In this document: in pieces, positions 34,735-42,848 of the stretch | Layout: each line of letters begins with the position of its first letter | How positions within the stretch are numbered: the first letter of the stretch is position 1 | Source of the DNA: Pseudomonas sp. H1h | GTDB taxonomy: Bacteria; Pseudomonadota; Gammaproteobacteria; Pseudomonadales; Pseudomonadaceae | Assembly: GCF_000633255.1 (NCBI RefSeq) | Contig: NZ_AYMJ01000030.1 | Span: 1-64,000, forward strand | Reading direction: 5' to 3' | DNA length: 64,000 bases | Position numbers and translations under genes: made by a program | The notes under the pieces: generated by a model | Seen by the model: only the letters and a program-made list of their open reading frames with translations | The model's database searches: none | What the model was told of the DNA's origin: nothing

Positions 34735-36708
34735 ATGCAAGTCGATCTGGATCTCGATGGCACGCAAGTGACCGGGTTGCCGCGCTTTCAACAAGCAGCC
34801 GTGCAGGGGCGACGTTTGCGCCGCTTGGCCATCGGCCTTGGCGGGTTGGCCGGGGCAGGGTGGGTGCTGGCGTTTTTTGTCGGGCTGTTTGCCGCACAAT
34901 CATTATGGCCAGCATTGCTGGTGAATCTGAGTGCGGCAGTGCTGGTGTTGGTTGCCGGGCTGCAGTCGGCGTGGTGGGTAACGCAGTGGCGCGCACGGGT
35001 GATGAACCCGCCGGCGCTGGTGGCGCCGACCGAGGAGGCTGAGCCCGCGACGCCTGACGGCTGGTATGAACGGCTGCTGGAGCGCCTGAGTCAACGCGGA
35101 TTGCATCTGCTGGGTCAAATCGGCGCGGCCACGTTGTGGCTCGGCGGTTGGTCGGCGTTGGTGGTGCTGAGCATCGAGCAAGTGTGGAACCTTGCCTTGC
35201 CGGCCGGCGCGGTCGGCGTGTCTGCCACCGTCGGCGCGGTGCTGATGTTGCTGCTGGGCTTCGGCTTGCTGGTGCTGGAACGCCAACTGGCTCAGGAGCC
35301 TCCGGCGCAATGGCCGGAGGCCGGATCCCTTGCGCAATTGGCGCGGGTGGCGATCATCAGTCTGGTGCTTGGCGCCTTGTGTCTGTTGTTTGCCAACGAC
35401 GCTTCGGTGTGGCCCGTCAGGCTCGCGGTGTTGATCGGGATCTTGCCGGGAATGGTCGCGATCGAGTTGCTACTGCGCGCGATTCTGTCGATATTCAGCC
35501 CGTATCGCGAACAACTGGAACCGACCCTGCTGGCGCGTAGTTTTGTCGCTGACATGCTGCGTTGGCCGCCTCAGCCGCTGCTCGCCTTGCAGCACGAATT
35601 GCACAACCGTTTCGGCATCGATCTGCGACAGATCTGGGCTTTCAGCTACATGCGTCGCGCCTTTATCCCGGTGCTGGCGCTGGTCGCTGCAGTCGGCTGG
35701 TTGCTGACCGGGATCCACGAAATTCCGCTGCAAGGGCGCGGCATCTACGAGCGTTTCGGCAAACCGGTGCAAGTGTTCGGCCCCGGCTTGCACGTCGGTT
35801 TGCCGTGGCCGCTGGGCCGTGTGCTGAGTGTCGAGAATGGCGTGGTGCACGAGTTGGCGACCAGCGTCGGTGATAGCGCCGCACCGGCGCAAGCAACGAC
35901 CCAGGCCGAGCCCGCCGAAGGGCCGGCGCCGATGACCGCCAACCGCCTGTGGGATGCCAGTCACGTCAACGATAAATCCCAAGTGATTGCCAGCAGCCGA
36001 GGCGATCAGCAGAGCTTTCAGATCGTCAACATGGACGTGCGCTTCGTCTATCGCATCGGCCTGCGGGATCAGGATGCCTTGGCCGCCACCTACAACAATG
36101 CCGATGTGCCGACGCTGATTCGCAGCACCGCCAGCCGGATTCTGGTTCACGATTTTGCCTCGCGCACCCTCGACGGTCTGCTCGGTTCCGACCGGGTAGG
36201 GCTGGGAGAAGAAATCGGCCGCGCAGTGCAGGGCGATCTGCAGAAGCTCGACAGCGGTGTGGAGATTCTCGCCACCGTGGTCGAAGCCATTCATCCACCG
36301 GCCGGTGCCGCCAATGCCTATCACAGCGTGCAGGCAGCGCAGATCGGCGCGCAGGCGTTGATCTCCCGTGAGCGCGGGGCTGCAGCTGAAGCCAGTAACC
36401 AGGCGCAGTTGCAGGCCAGCCTTGTGCGGGATCAGGCCAGTGCCGGTGCGCGTGAAGTCAGCGCCACCGCGCAGGCGGCGGATCTGAAGTTCAAGGCTGA
36501 ACAACAAGCCTATGCCAGCGCCGGCCAGGCGTTCGTGCTGGAGCAATATTTCAGTCAGCTCAGCCAAGGCCTGAGCAAGGCCAGGCTGCTGGTGCTCGAC
36601 CACCGTTTAGGCAGCAGCAATGCGCCGACCATCGACCTGCGTACGTTCACGCTGCCGGCTGACCCGACGCCCGCGCGCACCACCGCTCAACCAGGAGTTG
36701 CCCATTGA
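34735..36708 (+). CDS. SPFH-domain protein with multi-helix membrane N-terminus (HflK-like)
   Basis: This 657-residue protein has about seven hydrophobic helices in the first 320 residues (for example AIGLGGLAGAGWVLAFFVGLF and FIPVLALVAAVGWLL). A band-7/SPFH domain follows, beginning IPLQGRGIYERFGKPVQVFGPGLHVGLPWPLG, then a helical region rich in Ala/Gln (AAEASNQAQLQASLVRDQA). Classical HflK has only one membrane helix, so the N-terminus is unusual. The ATG at 34735 with GGGGTGAT upstream gives the shortest plausible start. The stop overlaps the next gene by 4 bases. It probably scaffolds a membrane microdomain with the next two proteins. Confidence 0.82.
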   Translation: MQVDLDLDGTQVTGLPRFQQAAVQGRRLRRLAIGLGGLAGAGWVLAFFVGLFAAQSLWPALLVNLSAAVLVLVAGLQSAWWVTQWRARVMNPPALVAPTEEAEPATPDGWYERLLERLSQRGLHLLGQIGAATLWLGGWSALVVLSIEQVWNLALPAGAVGVSATVGAVLMLLLGFGLLVLERQLAQEPPAQWPEAGSLAQLARVAIISLVLGALCLLFANDASVWPVRLAVLIGILPGMVAIELLLRAILSIFSPYREQLEPTLLARSFVADMLRWPPQPLLALQHELHNRFGIDLRQIWAFSYMRRAFIPVLALVAAVGWLLTGIHEIPLQGRGIYERFGKPVQVFGPGLHVGLPWPLGRVLSVENGVVHELATSVGDSAAPAQATTQAEPAEGPAPMTANRLWDASHVNDKSQVIASSRGDQQSFQIVNMDVRFVYRIGLRDQDALAATYNNADVPTLIRSTASRILVHDFASRTLDGLLGSDRVGLGEEIGRAVQGDLQKLDSGVEILATVVEAIHPPAGAANAYHSVQAAQIGAQALISRERGAAAEASNQAQLQASLVRDQASAGAREVSATAQAADLKFKAEQQAYASAGQAFVLEQYFSQLSQGLSKARLLVLDHRLGSSNAPTIDLRTFTLPADPTPARTTAQPGVAH

Positions 36709-37751
36709 GCCAGTCGCACACTCACGATTCGCATGACCACAGCGGCCATGATCACGGCCACGCCGGGCATCACCATCATCATGGGCATCATCACCATCAT
36801 CACGGTGCGCCGGAAGAGGCGGGACCGTTCCCGTGGCGGCGCATGGGCTGGGCGGTGTTATTGGTGGCGTTTGCCATCGCTGCGGCGAGCCTGGTGCAAG
36901 TGCGCTCGGGCGAGGCCACGGTCATCACCCGTTTCGGCAATCCGTCGCGGGTGTTGCTCGAGCCCGGTTTGAGCTGGCGCTGGCCGGCGCCGTTCGAAGC
37001 CGCGATCCCGGTGGATCTGCGCCTGCGCACCACCTCCAGCGGTTTGCAAGATGTCGGCACCCGCGATGGTTTGCGCATCATCGTTCAGGCTTACGTGGCG
37101 TGGCAGGTGCAGGGCGACCCGGATAACGTGCAGCGTTTCATGCGGGCGGTGCAAAACCAGCCGGATGAGGCGGCGCGGCAGATTCGCACGTTCGTCGGCT
37201 CGGCACTGGAAACCACCGCGAGCAGTTTCGACCTGGCGAACCTGGTCAACACCGATGCCAGTCAGGTGCGCATCGCCGACTTCGAAGCTCAATTGCGCAA
37301 GCAGATCGATCAACAACTGCTCGCGACTTATGGTGTGCGCGTGGTGCAGGTTGGCATCGAACGGCTGACCTTGCCTTCGGTAACGCTCACGGCCACGGTC
37401 GATAGAATGCGCGCCGAGCGTGAAACCATTGCCACCGAACGCACGGCCGTTGGCAAGCGTGAAGCTGCGCAAATTCGCTCGGCTGCCGAGCGCGATGCGC
37501 GAATTTCGCAGGCGGATGCCACGGTGAAAGCCGCAGAAATCGAAGCGCAATCCCGGGTCGAAGCGGCTCAGATCTATGGCCGCGCCTACGCCGGGTCGCC
37601 GCAGCTGTACAACCTGCTGCGCTCACTGGACACACTCGGCACCATCGTTACACCGGACACCAAGCTGATCCTGCGCACCGACGCCGCGCCATTCCGCGTG
37701 TTGGTTGACGGTCCGCCGACTGTTGATAACAAATCCGGATCGCAGCCATGA
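36705..37751 (+). CDS. SPFH-domain protein with His-rich N-terminus (HflK/HflC-like)
   Basis: The product is 348 residues. Residues 5-33 contain 18 histidines, including runs of five and six, a probable metal-binding tail. One membrane helix follows (about 48-66, AVLLVAFAIAAASLVQV), then an SPFH domain with VITRFGNPSRVLLEPGLSWRWPAPFE and a coiled, charged C-terminal part. The start is TTG at 36705, overlapping the previous stop as TTGA, with AGGAG upstream. Its start and stop overlap both neighbours, indicating coupled translation. The His tail and the P1B ATPase downstream suggest a metal-handling assembly. Confidence 0.85.
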   Translation: MSQSHTHDSHDHSGHDHGHAGHHHHHGHHHHHHGAPEEAGPFPWRRMGWAVLLVAFAIAAASLVQVRSGEATVITRFGNPSRVLLEPGLSWRWPAPFEAAIPVDLRLRTTSSGLQDVGTRDGLRIIVQAYVAWQVQGDPDNVQRFMRAVQNQPDEAARQIRTFVGSALETTASSFDLANLVNTDASQVRIADFEAQLRKQIDQQLLATYGVRVVQVGIERLTLPSVTLTATVDRMRAERETIATERTAVGKREAAQIRSAAERDARISQADATVKAAEIEAQSRVEAAQIYGRAYAGSPQLYNLLRSLDTLGTIVTPDTKLILRTDAAPFRVLVDGPPTVDNKSGSQP

Positions 37752-38809
37752 GTGATGAAGTTCCACGTGGAACACATTCGTTGAGCAGTCCGTGGATTCA
37801 GGCCGGACGCCTGGCGTTCTTCGCTTTGTATGCGGTCACTGTTCTGGCCGCGTTGGCGTGGGCGTTTTCCAATGTACGGCAGATCGATCCGCAGAATCGC
37901 GCCGTGGTTTTGCACTTTGGTGCACTGGATCGCATCCAGAATGCCGGCCTGTTGCTGGCCTGGCCACAGCCCTTCGAACAGGTGGTGTTGCTGCCTGCAG
38001 CGGATCGGGTGATTGAGCGCCGAGTCGAAAACCTGCTGCGCAGCAGTGAGGCGATCAAGGCTGATCGCGTTTCGACCTTTGCCACTCCGCTGAGCGATGC
38101 GCTGGCCGGTTCCGGTTATTTGCTGACCGGCGACGCTGGTGTCGTTCAACTGGATGTGCGGGTGTTTTACAAGGTCACCGATCCGTATGACTTCGTATTG
38201 CAAGGTGATCATGTGCTGCCGGCATTGGATCGGCTGGTCACGCGCAGTGCGGTGGCTTTGACCGCCGCTCGTGATCTGGACACGATTCTGGTAGCCCGGC
38301 CAGAGTTGATCGGCGCCGACAATCAGGCGGCTGAGCGCCGCGAACGTTTGCGCGGTGATCTGGTGCAAGGCATCAACAAGCGCCTGGCAGAACTCAAGGC
38401 GAGCGGGCAGGGTATCGGTATCGAAGTGGCGCGAGTCGACGTTCAGTCGAGTCTCCCAGACCCGGCTGTCAGCGCTTTCAATGCTGTGTTGACTGCTAGC
38501 CAGCAAGCCGACAAAGCGGTCGCCAACGCACGCACCGAGGCGGAAAAACTTACCCAGACCGCCAACGAACAAGCCGACCGCACCCTGCAAGTGGCTCATG
38601 CGCAGGCCGGCGAACGGTTGGCGAAAGCCTCCGCCGACACCGCCACGGTAATGAGCCTGGCCAAGGCGCAACAGCAGGGCACCGATCCGCAGATGCTCCT
38701 GCGGTTGTACCGCGAACGTATGCCAAAAATTCTCGGCCAGGCCGGTTCCGTGACTACGGTCGATCCGAAAGACGATTCCCGCCTGATCATTCAGGGAGCC
38801 AGTAAATGA
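37748..38809 (+). CDS. SPFH-domain protein (HflC-like)
   Basis: This 353-residue protein has one membrane helix near residues 20-38 (FFALYAVTVLAALAWAF) and an SPFH domain from NRAVVLHFGALDRIQNAGLLLAWPQPFEQVV. A helical C-terminal half (VANARTEAEKLTQTANEQADR) is typical of stomatin/HflC oligomerisation. Its start overlaps the previous stop (ATGA) and its stop overlaps the ATPase start (ATGA). The 5' end of the gene contains a parS-like palindrome, which fixes codons 5-9. Confidence 0.84.
   Translation: MSDEVPRGTHSLSSPWIQAGRLAFFALYAVTVLAALAWAFSNVRQIDPQNRAVVLHFGALDRIQNAGLLLAWPQPFEQVVLLPAADRVIERRVENLLRSSEAIKADRVSTFATPLSDALAGSGYLLTGDAGVVQLDVRVFYKVTDPYDFVLQGDHVLPALDRLVTRSAVALTAARDLDTILVARPELIGADNQAAERRERLRGDLVQGINKRLAELKASGQGIGIEVARVDVQSSLPDPAVSAFNAVLTASQQADKAVANARTEAEKLTQTANEQADRTLQVAHAQAGERLAKASADTATVMSLAKAQQQGTDPQMLLRLYRERMPKILGQAGSVTTVDPKDDSRLIIQGASK
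37759..37774. promoter_or_regulatory. parS-like ParB-binding site
   Basis: AGTTCCACGTGGAACA contains the perfect 14-bp palindrome GTTCCACGTGGAAC. On the other strand it reads TGTTCCACGTGGAACT, one base from the pseudomonad parS TGTTCCACGTGGAACC. It is inside the third SPFH gene, as parS sites often are in coding sequence. ParB would load here for origin segregation. Confidence 0.8.
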
Positions 38810-40713
38810 CTGCGACCACTGCCGCACCGAGCCTGTTGTCCTCGGCCGAACAGCGCCGCGCCGCACGGCAATTGACCCTGGCCATGCTCGCCCTGGGCTT
38901 GCTTGGCCTCGGTCTGATCTGGCGCTGGCTGGTGCCGGAGCAAACCGGTGTCAGTCAGTTGCTGCTGGGTTTTGCTTCTTTATTGGTGGCGGTGCCGGTG
39001 ATGCGTTCGGCGTGGTACAGCCTGCGTTATCCGAGCCTGCACGGCATCACTGATCAACTGATTGCACTGGCCATGCTCGGTGCGTGGGCGACCGGCGACC
39101 TCCTGACCGCCGCGTTGCTGCCGATCATCATGATCTTCGGCCACGTGCTGGAGGAGCGCAGCGTGATCGGTTCGCAGGAAGCGATTCACGCCCTCGGTCA
39201 GTTGACCCGCAGCCACGCACGCAAGATTCAAGCGGACGGCTCGATCATCGAAGTGGATAACGGCACGCTCAAACCCGGCGACACCGTAGAGGTGCGCGCC
39301 GGTGATCGGGTGCCGGCGGATGGGCGGGTGCTGTTCGGCCAGGCCAGCCTCGACACGGCGTCGATCACCGGCGAGTCGGTCCCGGTTGAAACGGCAGTGG
39401 GCATGACGGTATTCGGTGGGGCGATCAACCTCGACGGCTTGCTGCGCATTGAAGTGACCCGCACCGGCGACCAATCGACGCTGGGCAAGGTCATTGCGCT
39501 GATGCAAAACGCCGAGCGCTCGAAGCCTCCGATCACCCGTCTGCTCGAGCGGTATGCCGGCAGCTACATGGTGCTGGTGTTGCTGCTGGCGGCGGTGACC
39601 TGGTTCGTGACCAACGATGCGCAAGCGATGCTCGCGGTATTGGTCGCCGCCTGTCCTTGCGCGCTGGTGTTGTCGGCACCGGCCACGGCGATTGCCGGCG
39701 TCGCGGTGGCGGCGCGCCACGGCATTCTGATCCGCAGTTCGGCCTTCCTCGAAGAGCTGGCGGACCTGACCTCGCTGGTGGTCGACAAGACCGGCACCCT
39801 GACTTACGGCACCTTGCGTTTGCAATCGATCAGCAGCCCGCGACTGGATCAGGCCTCGGTGATGGCACTGGCCGCCAGTCTCGGCGCGGCCAGCAGCCAC
39901 CCGGTCAGTCGTGCGCTGGCCGGGCTGGTCAGTCAGGAGCAGAGCCTGCCATTGACCGATATTCATGAGCGTCAGGGCCTCGGCGTGGTTGCCATGACTG
40001 CCCAAGGCGAGGCGGCGTTGGGGCGGCCCGAGTTGTTCGCACAACTGGGCATTGTCACCACGCCTGTTCCCGAGCATGACGGGCCGATTGCCGGCTTGGC
40101 CTTGAACGGTGAGTTTGTCGCCTGGTTATTGCTAGCGGACAGCGTCAAACCGGAAGCGCGCTTTGCCCTCGGCGAATTGCGCGAGCTGGGTCTGGGGCGC
40201 CAGTTGCTGCTGACCGGCGACCGCCAGAGTGTTGCGCAGAACCTGGCTCGCGAAGTGGGCCTGCAAGAGGTACAAGCGCAGGCGCTGCCCGAGGACAAAC
40301 TCAACCGCGTGCTCAAGGAAATCGACAACGGTTTCCGGCCGATGGTGGTGGGCGACGGTATCAATGATTCGCTGGCACTCAAGGCCGGGGTGGTGGGTGT
40401 CGCGATGGGCGCCGGCGGTGCCGACATCGCCTTGGCTTCGGCGGACATCGTGCTGATCGGCAGCGACCTGCGCCGCCTCGGCACTTGTGTGCGGCTCAGT
40501 CGCCAGTGCCGCCGGACCTTGCAGGTCAACGTCATCATCGGTCTGGGCTGGACCTTGGCGATCGTGGTGTTCGCAGCCTTCGGCTGGCTCGGCGCGGCGG
40601 GGGCGATGATCGCTGCGTTGCTGCATAACCTCAGCACGCTGCTGGTGCTGGGCAATGCCGGGCGTTTGCTGCGGTTTCAGGAGCCGCTGCTCAAGCTCAA
40701 GGACGATCGTTGA
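38806..40713 (+). CDS. P1B-type heavy-metal ATPase without N-terminal metal-binding domain (HmtA-like candidate)
   Basis: This 635-residue transporter has the membrane metal-site motif CPC at 283-285, the phosphorylation motif DKTGT at 327-331, TGES in SITGESVPVET and the hinge GDGINDS. No CxxC HMA domain is present. The last helix reads LLHNLSTLLVLGNAGRLL with His 607, where ZntA/CadA exporters have a conserved Asp, so the metal cannot be assumed from CPC alone. It is coupled to three SPFH genes. From memory, the P. aeruginosa zinc/copper importer HmtA lies beside SPFH-type genes, so an import role is possible. Export remains an alternative. Confidence 0.87.
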   Translation: MTATTAAPSLLSSAEQRRAARQLTLAMLALGLLGLGLIWRWLVPEQTGVSQLLLGFASLLVAVPVMRSAWYSLRYPSLHGITDQLIALAMLGAWATGDLLTAALLPIIMIFGHVLEERSVIGSQEAIHALGQLTRSHARKIQADGSIIEVDNGTLKPGDTVEVRAGDRVPADGRVLFGQASLDTASITGESVPVETAVGMTVFGGAINLDGLLRIEVTRTGDQSTLGKVIALMQNAERSKPPITRLLERYAGSYMVLVLLLAAVTWFVTNDAQAMLAVLVAACPCALVLSAPATAIAGVAVAARHGILIRSSAFLEELADLTSLVVDKTGTLTYGTLRLQSISSPRLDQASVMALAASLGAASSHPVSRALAGLVSQEQSLPLTDIHERQGLGVVAMTAQGEAALGRPELFAQLGIVTTPVPEHDGPIAGLALNGEFVAWLLLADSVKPEARFALGELRELGLGRQLLLTGDRQSVAQNLAREVGLQEVQAQALPEDKLNRVLKEIDNGFRPMVVGDGINDSLALKAGVVGVAMGAGGADIALASADIVLIGSDLRRLGTCVRLSRQCRRTLQVNVIIGLGWTLAIVVFAAFGWLGAAGAMIAALLHNLSTLLVLGNAGRLLRFQEPLLKLKDDR

Positions 40714-40731
40714 AATTATTTTTTATACCTC

Positions 40732-40760
40732 TGTAACGCCGTCGGGGCAGCCCTCTCTAG
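40732..40760 (+). promoter_or_regulatory. Possible ECF-sigma promoter upstream of the bufferin operon
   Basis: TGTAACG (40732-40738) resembles the GTAAC -35 element of ECF sigma factors that control similar DUF2282/DUF692 operons. It is followed after 16 bases by CTCTAG, a poor -10 match. It is 64 bases before the bufA-like start. No ECF sigma or anti-sigma gene is adjacent. Confidence 0.3.
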
Positions 40761-40823
40761 TGCTATGTCGGGACTGAACAACCTTCCAGCCGACACCCCT
40801 GACGCTTACCGAGGATTAAAAAA

Positions 40824-41075
40824 ATGACTATCAAGACCGCTGCTGCTGGTGCCGCCCTCGCTTTGGCCGCTGCCACAATGTTTGCCGGTGTTGCTACCAA
40901 TGCGATGGCAGCCGATGCCCAGGTTCACTGCTACGGTGTGAACGCCTGCAAAGGCCAGAATGACTGCAAGACCAAGGACCATGCGTGCAAAGGCATGGGT
41001 TCCTGCAAGGGTCAGGGCTTCAAGGCGATGACTCAGTCGGCTTGCGAAAAAGCCGGTGGCAAGGTCGGCGAATAA
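40824..41075 (+). CDS. Bufferin-type RiPP metallophore precursor (BufA-like)
   Basis: This 83-residue protein has a signal peptide (residues 1 to about 30, ending TNAMAA) and a Lys/Gly-rich mature part with six cysteines at 36, 42, 48, 55, 61 and 74, including HCYGVNACKGQNDC. Precursors of this kind, formerly DUF2282-like hypotheticals, are modified on Cys by a DUF692 enzyme and its DUF2063 partner, then exported to bind metal, chiefly copper in published cases. Both partner genes follow directly. It has an AGGATTAAAAAA leader and lies 110 bases after the P1B ATPase gene. Confidence 0.87.
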   Translation: MTIKTAAAGAALALAAATMFAGVATNAMAADAQVHCYGVNACKGQNDCKTKDHACKGMGSCKGQGFKAMTQSACEKAGGKVGE

Positions 41076-41139
41076 GCCACCTGTGAGTGCTGCCGCAGCG
41101 GGTGATGCCGCTGCGGCCACTTTGCAAAGGAGTCCTGGC

Positions 41140-41985
41140 ATGTCAGCTTCCGTTCCTTTCCTGGGCTATGGCCTGGGTTTGCGCAGCGCCTATTACCAGC
41201 AGATCCTCGAACAGTCGCCGGCCGTGGACTGGTTTGAAGTGGTCTCGGAAAACTTCATGGTGCAGGGCGGCAAAGCCTTGTACTTTCTCGACGCCATTGC
41301 CGAACGCTATCGCGTGGTGATGCATGGTGTGTCCCTGTCCATCGGCGGGCCGCATGCCCTCGATCCGGACTATCTCAAACAGCTCAAGCACTTGGCCGAC
41401 CGGGTCAAACCGGCGTGGATCTCCGATCACCTGTGCTGGAGCCGCGGCAATGCCCATCAGTTGCATGACTTGCTGCCGCTGCCGTACACCGAAGAAAGCC
41501 TTGAGTACATCGCCGCGCGCGTGACGCAGGTGCAGGACGTGTTGCAGCGGCCGTTGGTGCTGGAGAACGTTTCCAGTTACGTGCGCGCAGCCTCCGATGA
41601 CTTCAGCGAATGGGAATTTCTGCAGGCACTGAGTCGCGTCAGCGGCTGCGAGTTGCTGCTGGACGTCAACAACGTCTACGTCAGCTCTCGCAATCACGGC
41701 TTTGATCCGTGGACGTTCATTCAGAGTTTGCCCAAGGACAAGGTGCGCCAGCTGCATCTGGCCGGGCATAGCGATTACGGTGACTATGTGATCGACACTC
41801 ACGATCATCCGGTCAGCGATCCGGTCTGGGCGTTGTATCAACGCACCCTGGAGCACTTCGGCCCGGTGGCGACGCTGCTGGAGCGCGATGATCATTTCCC
41901 GCCGTTTGAAGAACTGCTCGACGAACTGCACAAGGCCCGTGAACTGGGTGATCGGGTTTTGGCCGGGAGACAGCCATGCGCCTGA
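41140..41985 (+). CDS. DUF692 multinuclear non-heme iron oxidase (BufB/MbnB-like)
   Basis: This 281-residue TIM-barrel enzyme is of the MNIO family. Visible metal-site segments are VMHGVSLSIGG, WISDHLCWSR, LENVSSYV, LDVNNVYVSSRNHGFD, LHLAGHSDYGDYVIDTHDHPV and ERDDHFPPF. It oxidatively converts Cys residues of the precursor into heterocycles. The ATG at 41140 has AAAGGAG; the longer in-frame extension upstream is not conserved-looking. It starts 64 bases after the precursor gene and overlaps the DUF2063 gene by 10 bases. Confidence 0.9.
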   Translation: MSASVPFLGYGLGLRSAYYQQILEQSPAVDWFEVVSENFMVQGGKALYFLDAIAERYRVVMHGVSLSIGGPHALDPDYLKQLKHLADRVKPAWISDHLCWSRGNAHQLHDLLPLPYTEESLEYIAARVTQVQDVLQRPLVLENVSSYVRAASDDFSEWEFLQALSRVSGCELLLDVNNVYVSSRNHGFDPWTFIQSLPKDKVRQLHLAGHSDYGDYVIDTHDHPVSDPVWALYQRTLEHFGPVATLLERDDHFPPFEELLDELHKARELGDRVLAGRQPCA

Positions 41986-42764
41986 ACGAATGGCAATTGG
42001 CATTTGAGGCCTTTCTGCTGGAGGACGCGACGACGTCGCCCCCGGCCTTGAGTACCAGCCTGATCGGCGGCCCGACGCTGGATGTCGACACCGGGCTGGC
42101 GATCTATCACAACGCCTACAAGGCGCGTTTGCTGGAAGTGCTGCGTAACGACTTCCCGGCTATCCATCACTGGATGGGGGATGAGGAGTTCGATGGGCTC
42201 GCCAGTGCGTACATCCGCCGATACCCGTCGACGCACTACAGCCTGCGTTGGCTCGGTCGTGGTTTTGAAGCGTTTATCCGCGAGTATCTGATGCCGGAGC
42301 AGAGCGCGCCGTTGAGTGAACTGGCAGCGCTGGAGTGGGCGTTCACGCTGGCTTTTGATGCGCTGCCCGGCGTGCCGTTGACGATTGAGGCGATGGCGGC
42401 GCTGTCTGCCCAGGAATGGCCTGCACTTCAGCTCAAGCCGACGCCCTCGGTGCAATGGCTTGAGCAGCGATTCAACAGTCTGGCTGTGTGGCGTTCGGTC
42501 AAGGAAGCGACGGATTTCCCCGACAGCTCGGCACTTCAAGACCCGCAGGTATGCCTGGTCTGGCGCAATGATCTGCTGTGCAATTACCGCAGTCTGGAAC
42601 CGGCCGAGGCCAATGCCCTGAACGGCCTGTTCAACGAGGGTTGGAATTTCGCCGAACTGTGCGCCGAGTTAGCAGTCATCTATGGTGAGGGCGCACCACT
42701 TCAGGCCGTGACCTGGTTAAAGCAGTGGGTGCATGACGGCCTGCTGGAGCGTCTGGAACGATAG
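41976..42764 (+). CDS. DUF2063 RiPP-recognition partner protein (BufC-like)
   Basis: This 262-residue protein has the N-terminal DUF2063 domain signature LNEWQLAFEAFLLEDA then GLAIYHNAYKARLLEVLRNDFPAIHHWMG. Such proteins bind the precursor leader and present it to the DUF692 enzyme, like MbnC in methanobactin synthesis. It overlaps the DUF692 gene by 10 bases, so the two are probably made in equal amounts. No DoxX-like or ECF-sigma gene, found in some related operons, follows. Confidence 0.88.
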   Translation: MRLNEWQLAFEAFLLEDATTSPPALSTSLIGGPTLDVDTGLAIYHNAYKARLLEVLRNDFPAIHHWMGDEEFDGLASAYIRRYPSTHYSLRWLGRGFEAFIREYLMPEQSAPLSELAALEWAFTLAFDALPGVPLTIEAMAALSAQEWPALQLKPTPSVQWLEQRFNSLAVWRSVKEATDFPDSSALQDPQVCLVWRNDLLCNYRSLEPAEANALNGLFNEGWNFAELCAELAVIYGEGAPLQAVTWLKQWVHDGLLERLER

Positions 42765-42848
42765 GCTCGGCTTATCAAATCGATAGCCTGCTATTTTTCA
42801 AGGATGGTCTACCCTCAGATCTGACGTCTGAAACAAGGGGGATTTTCC

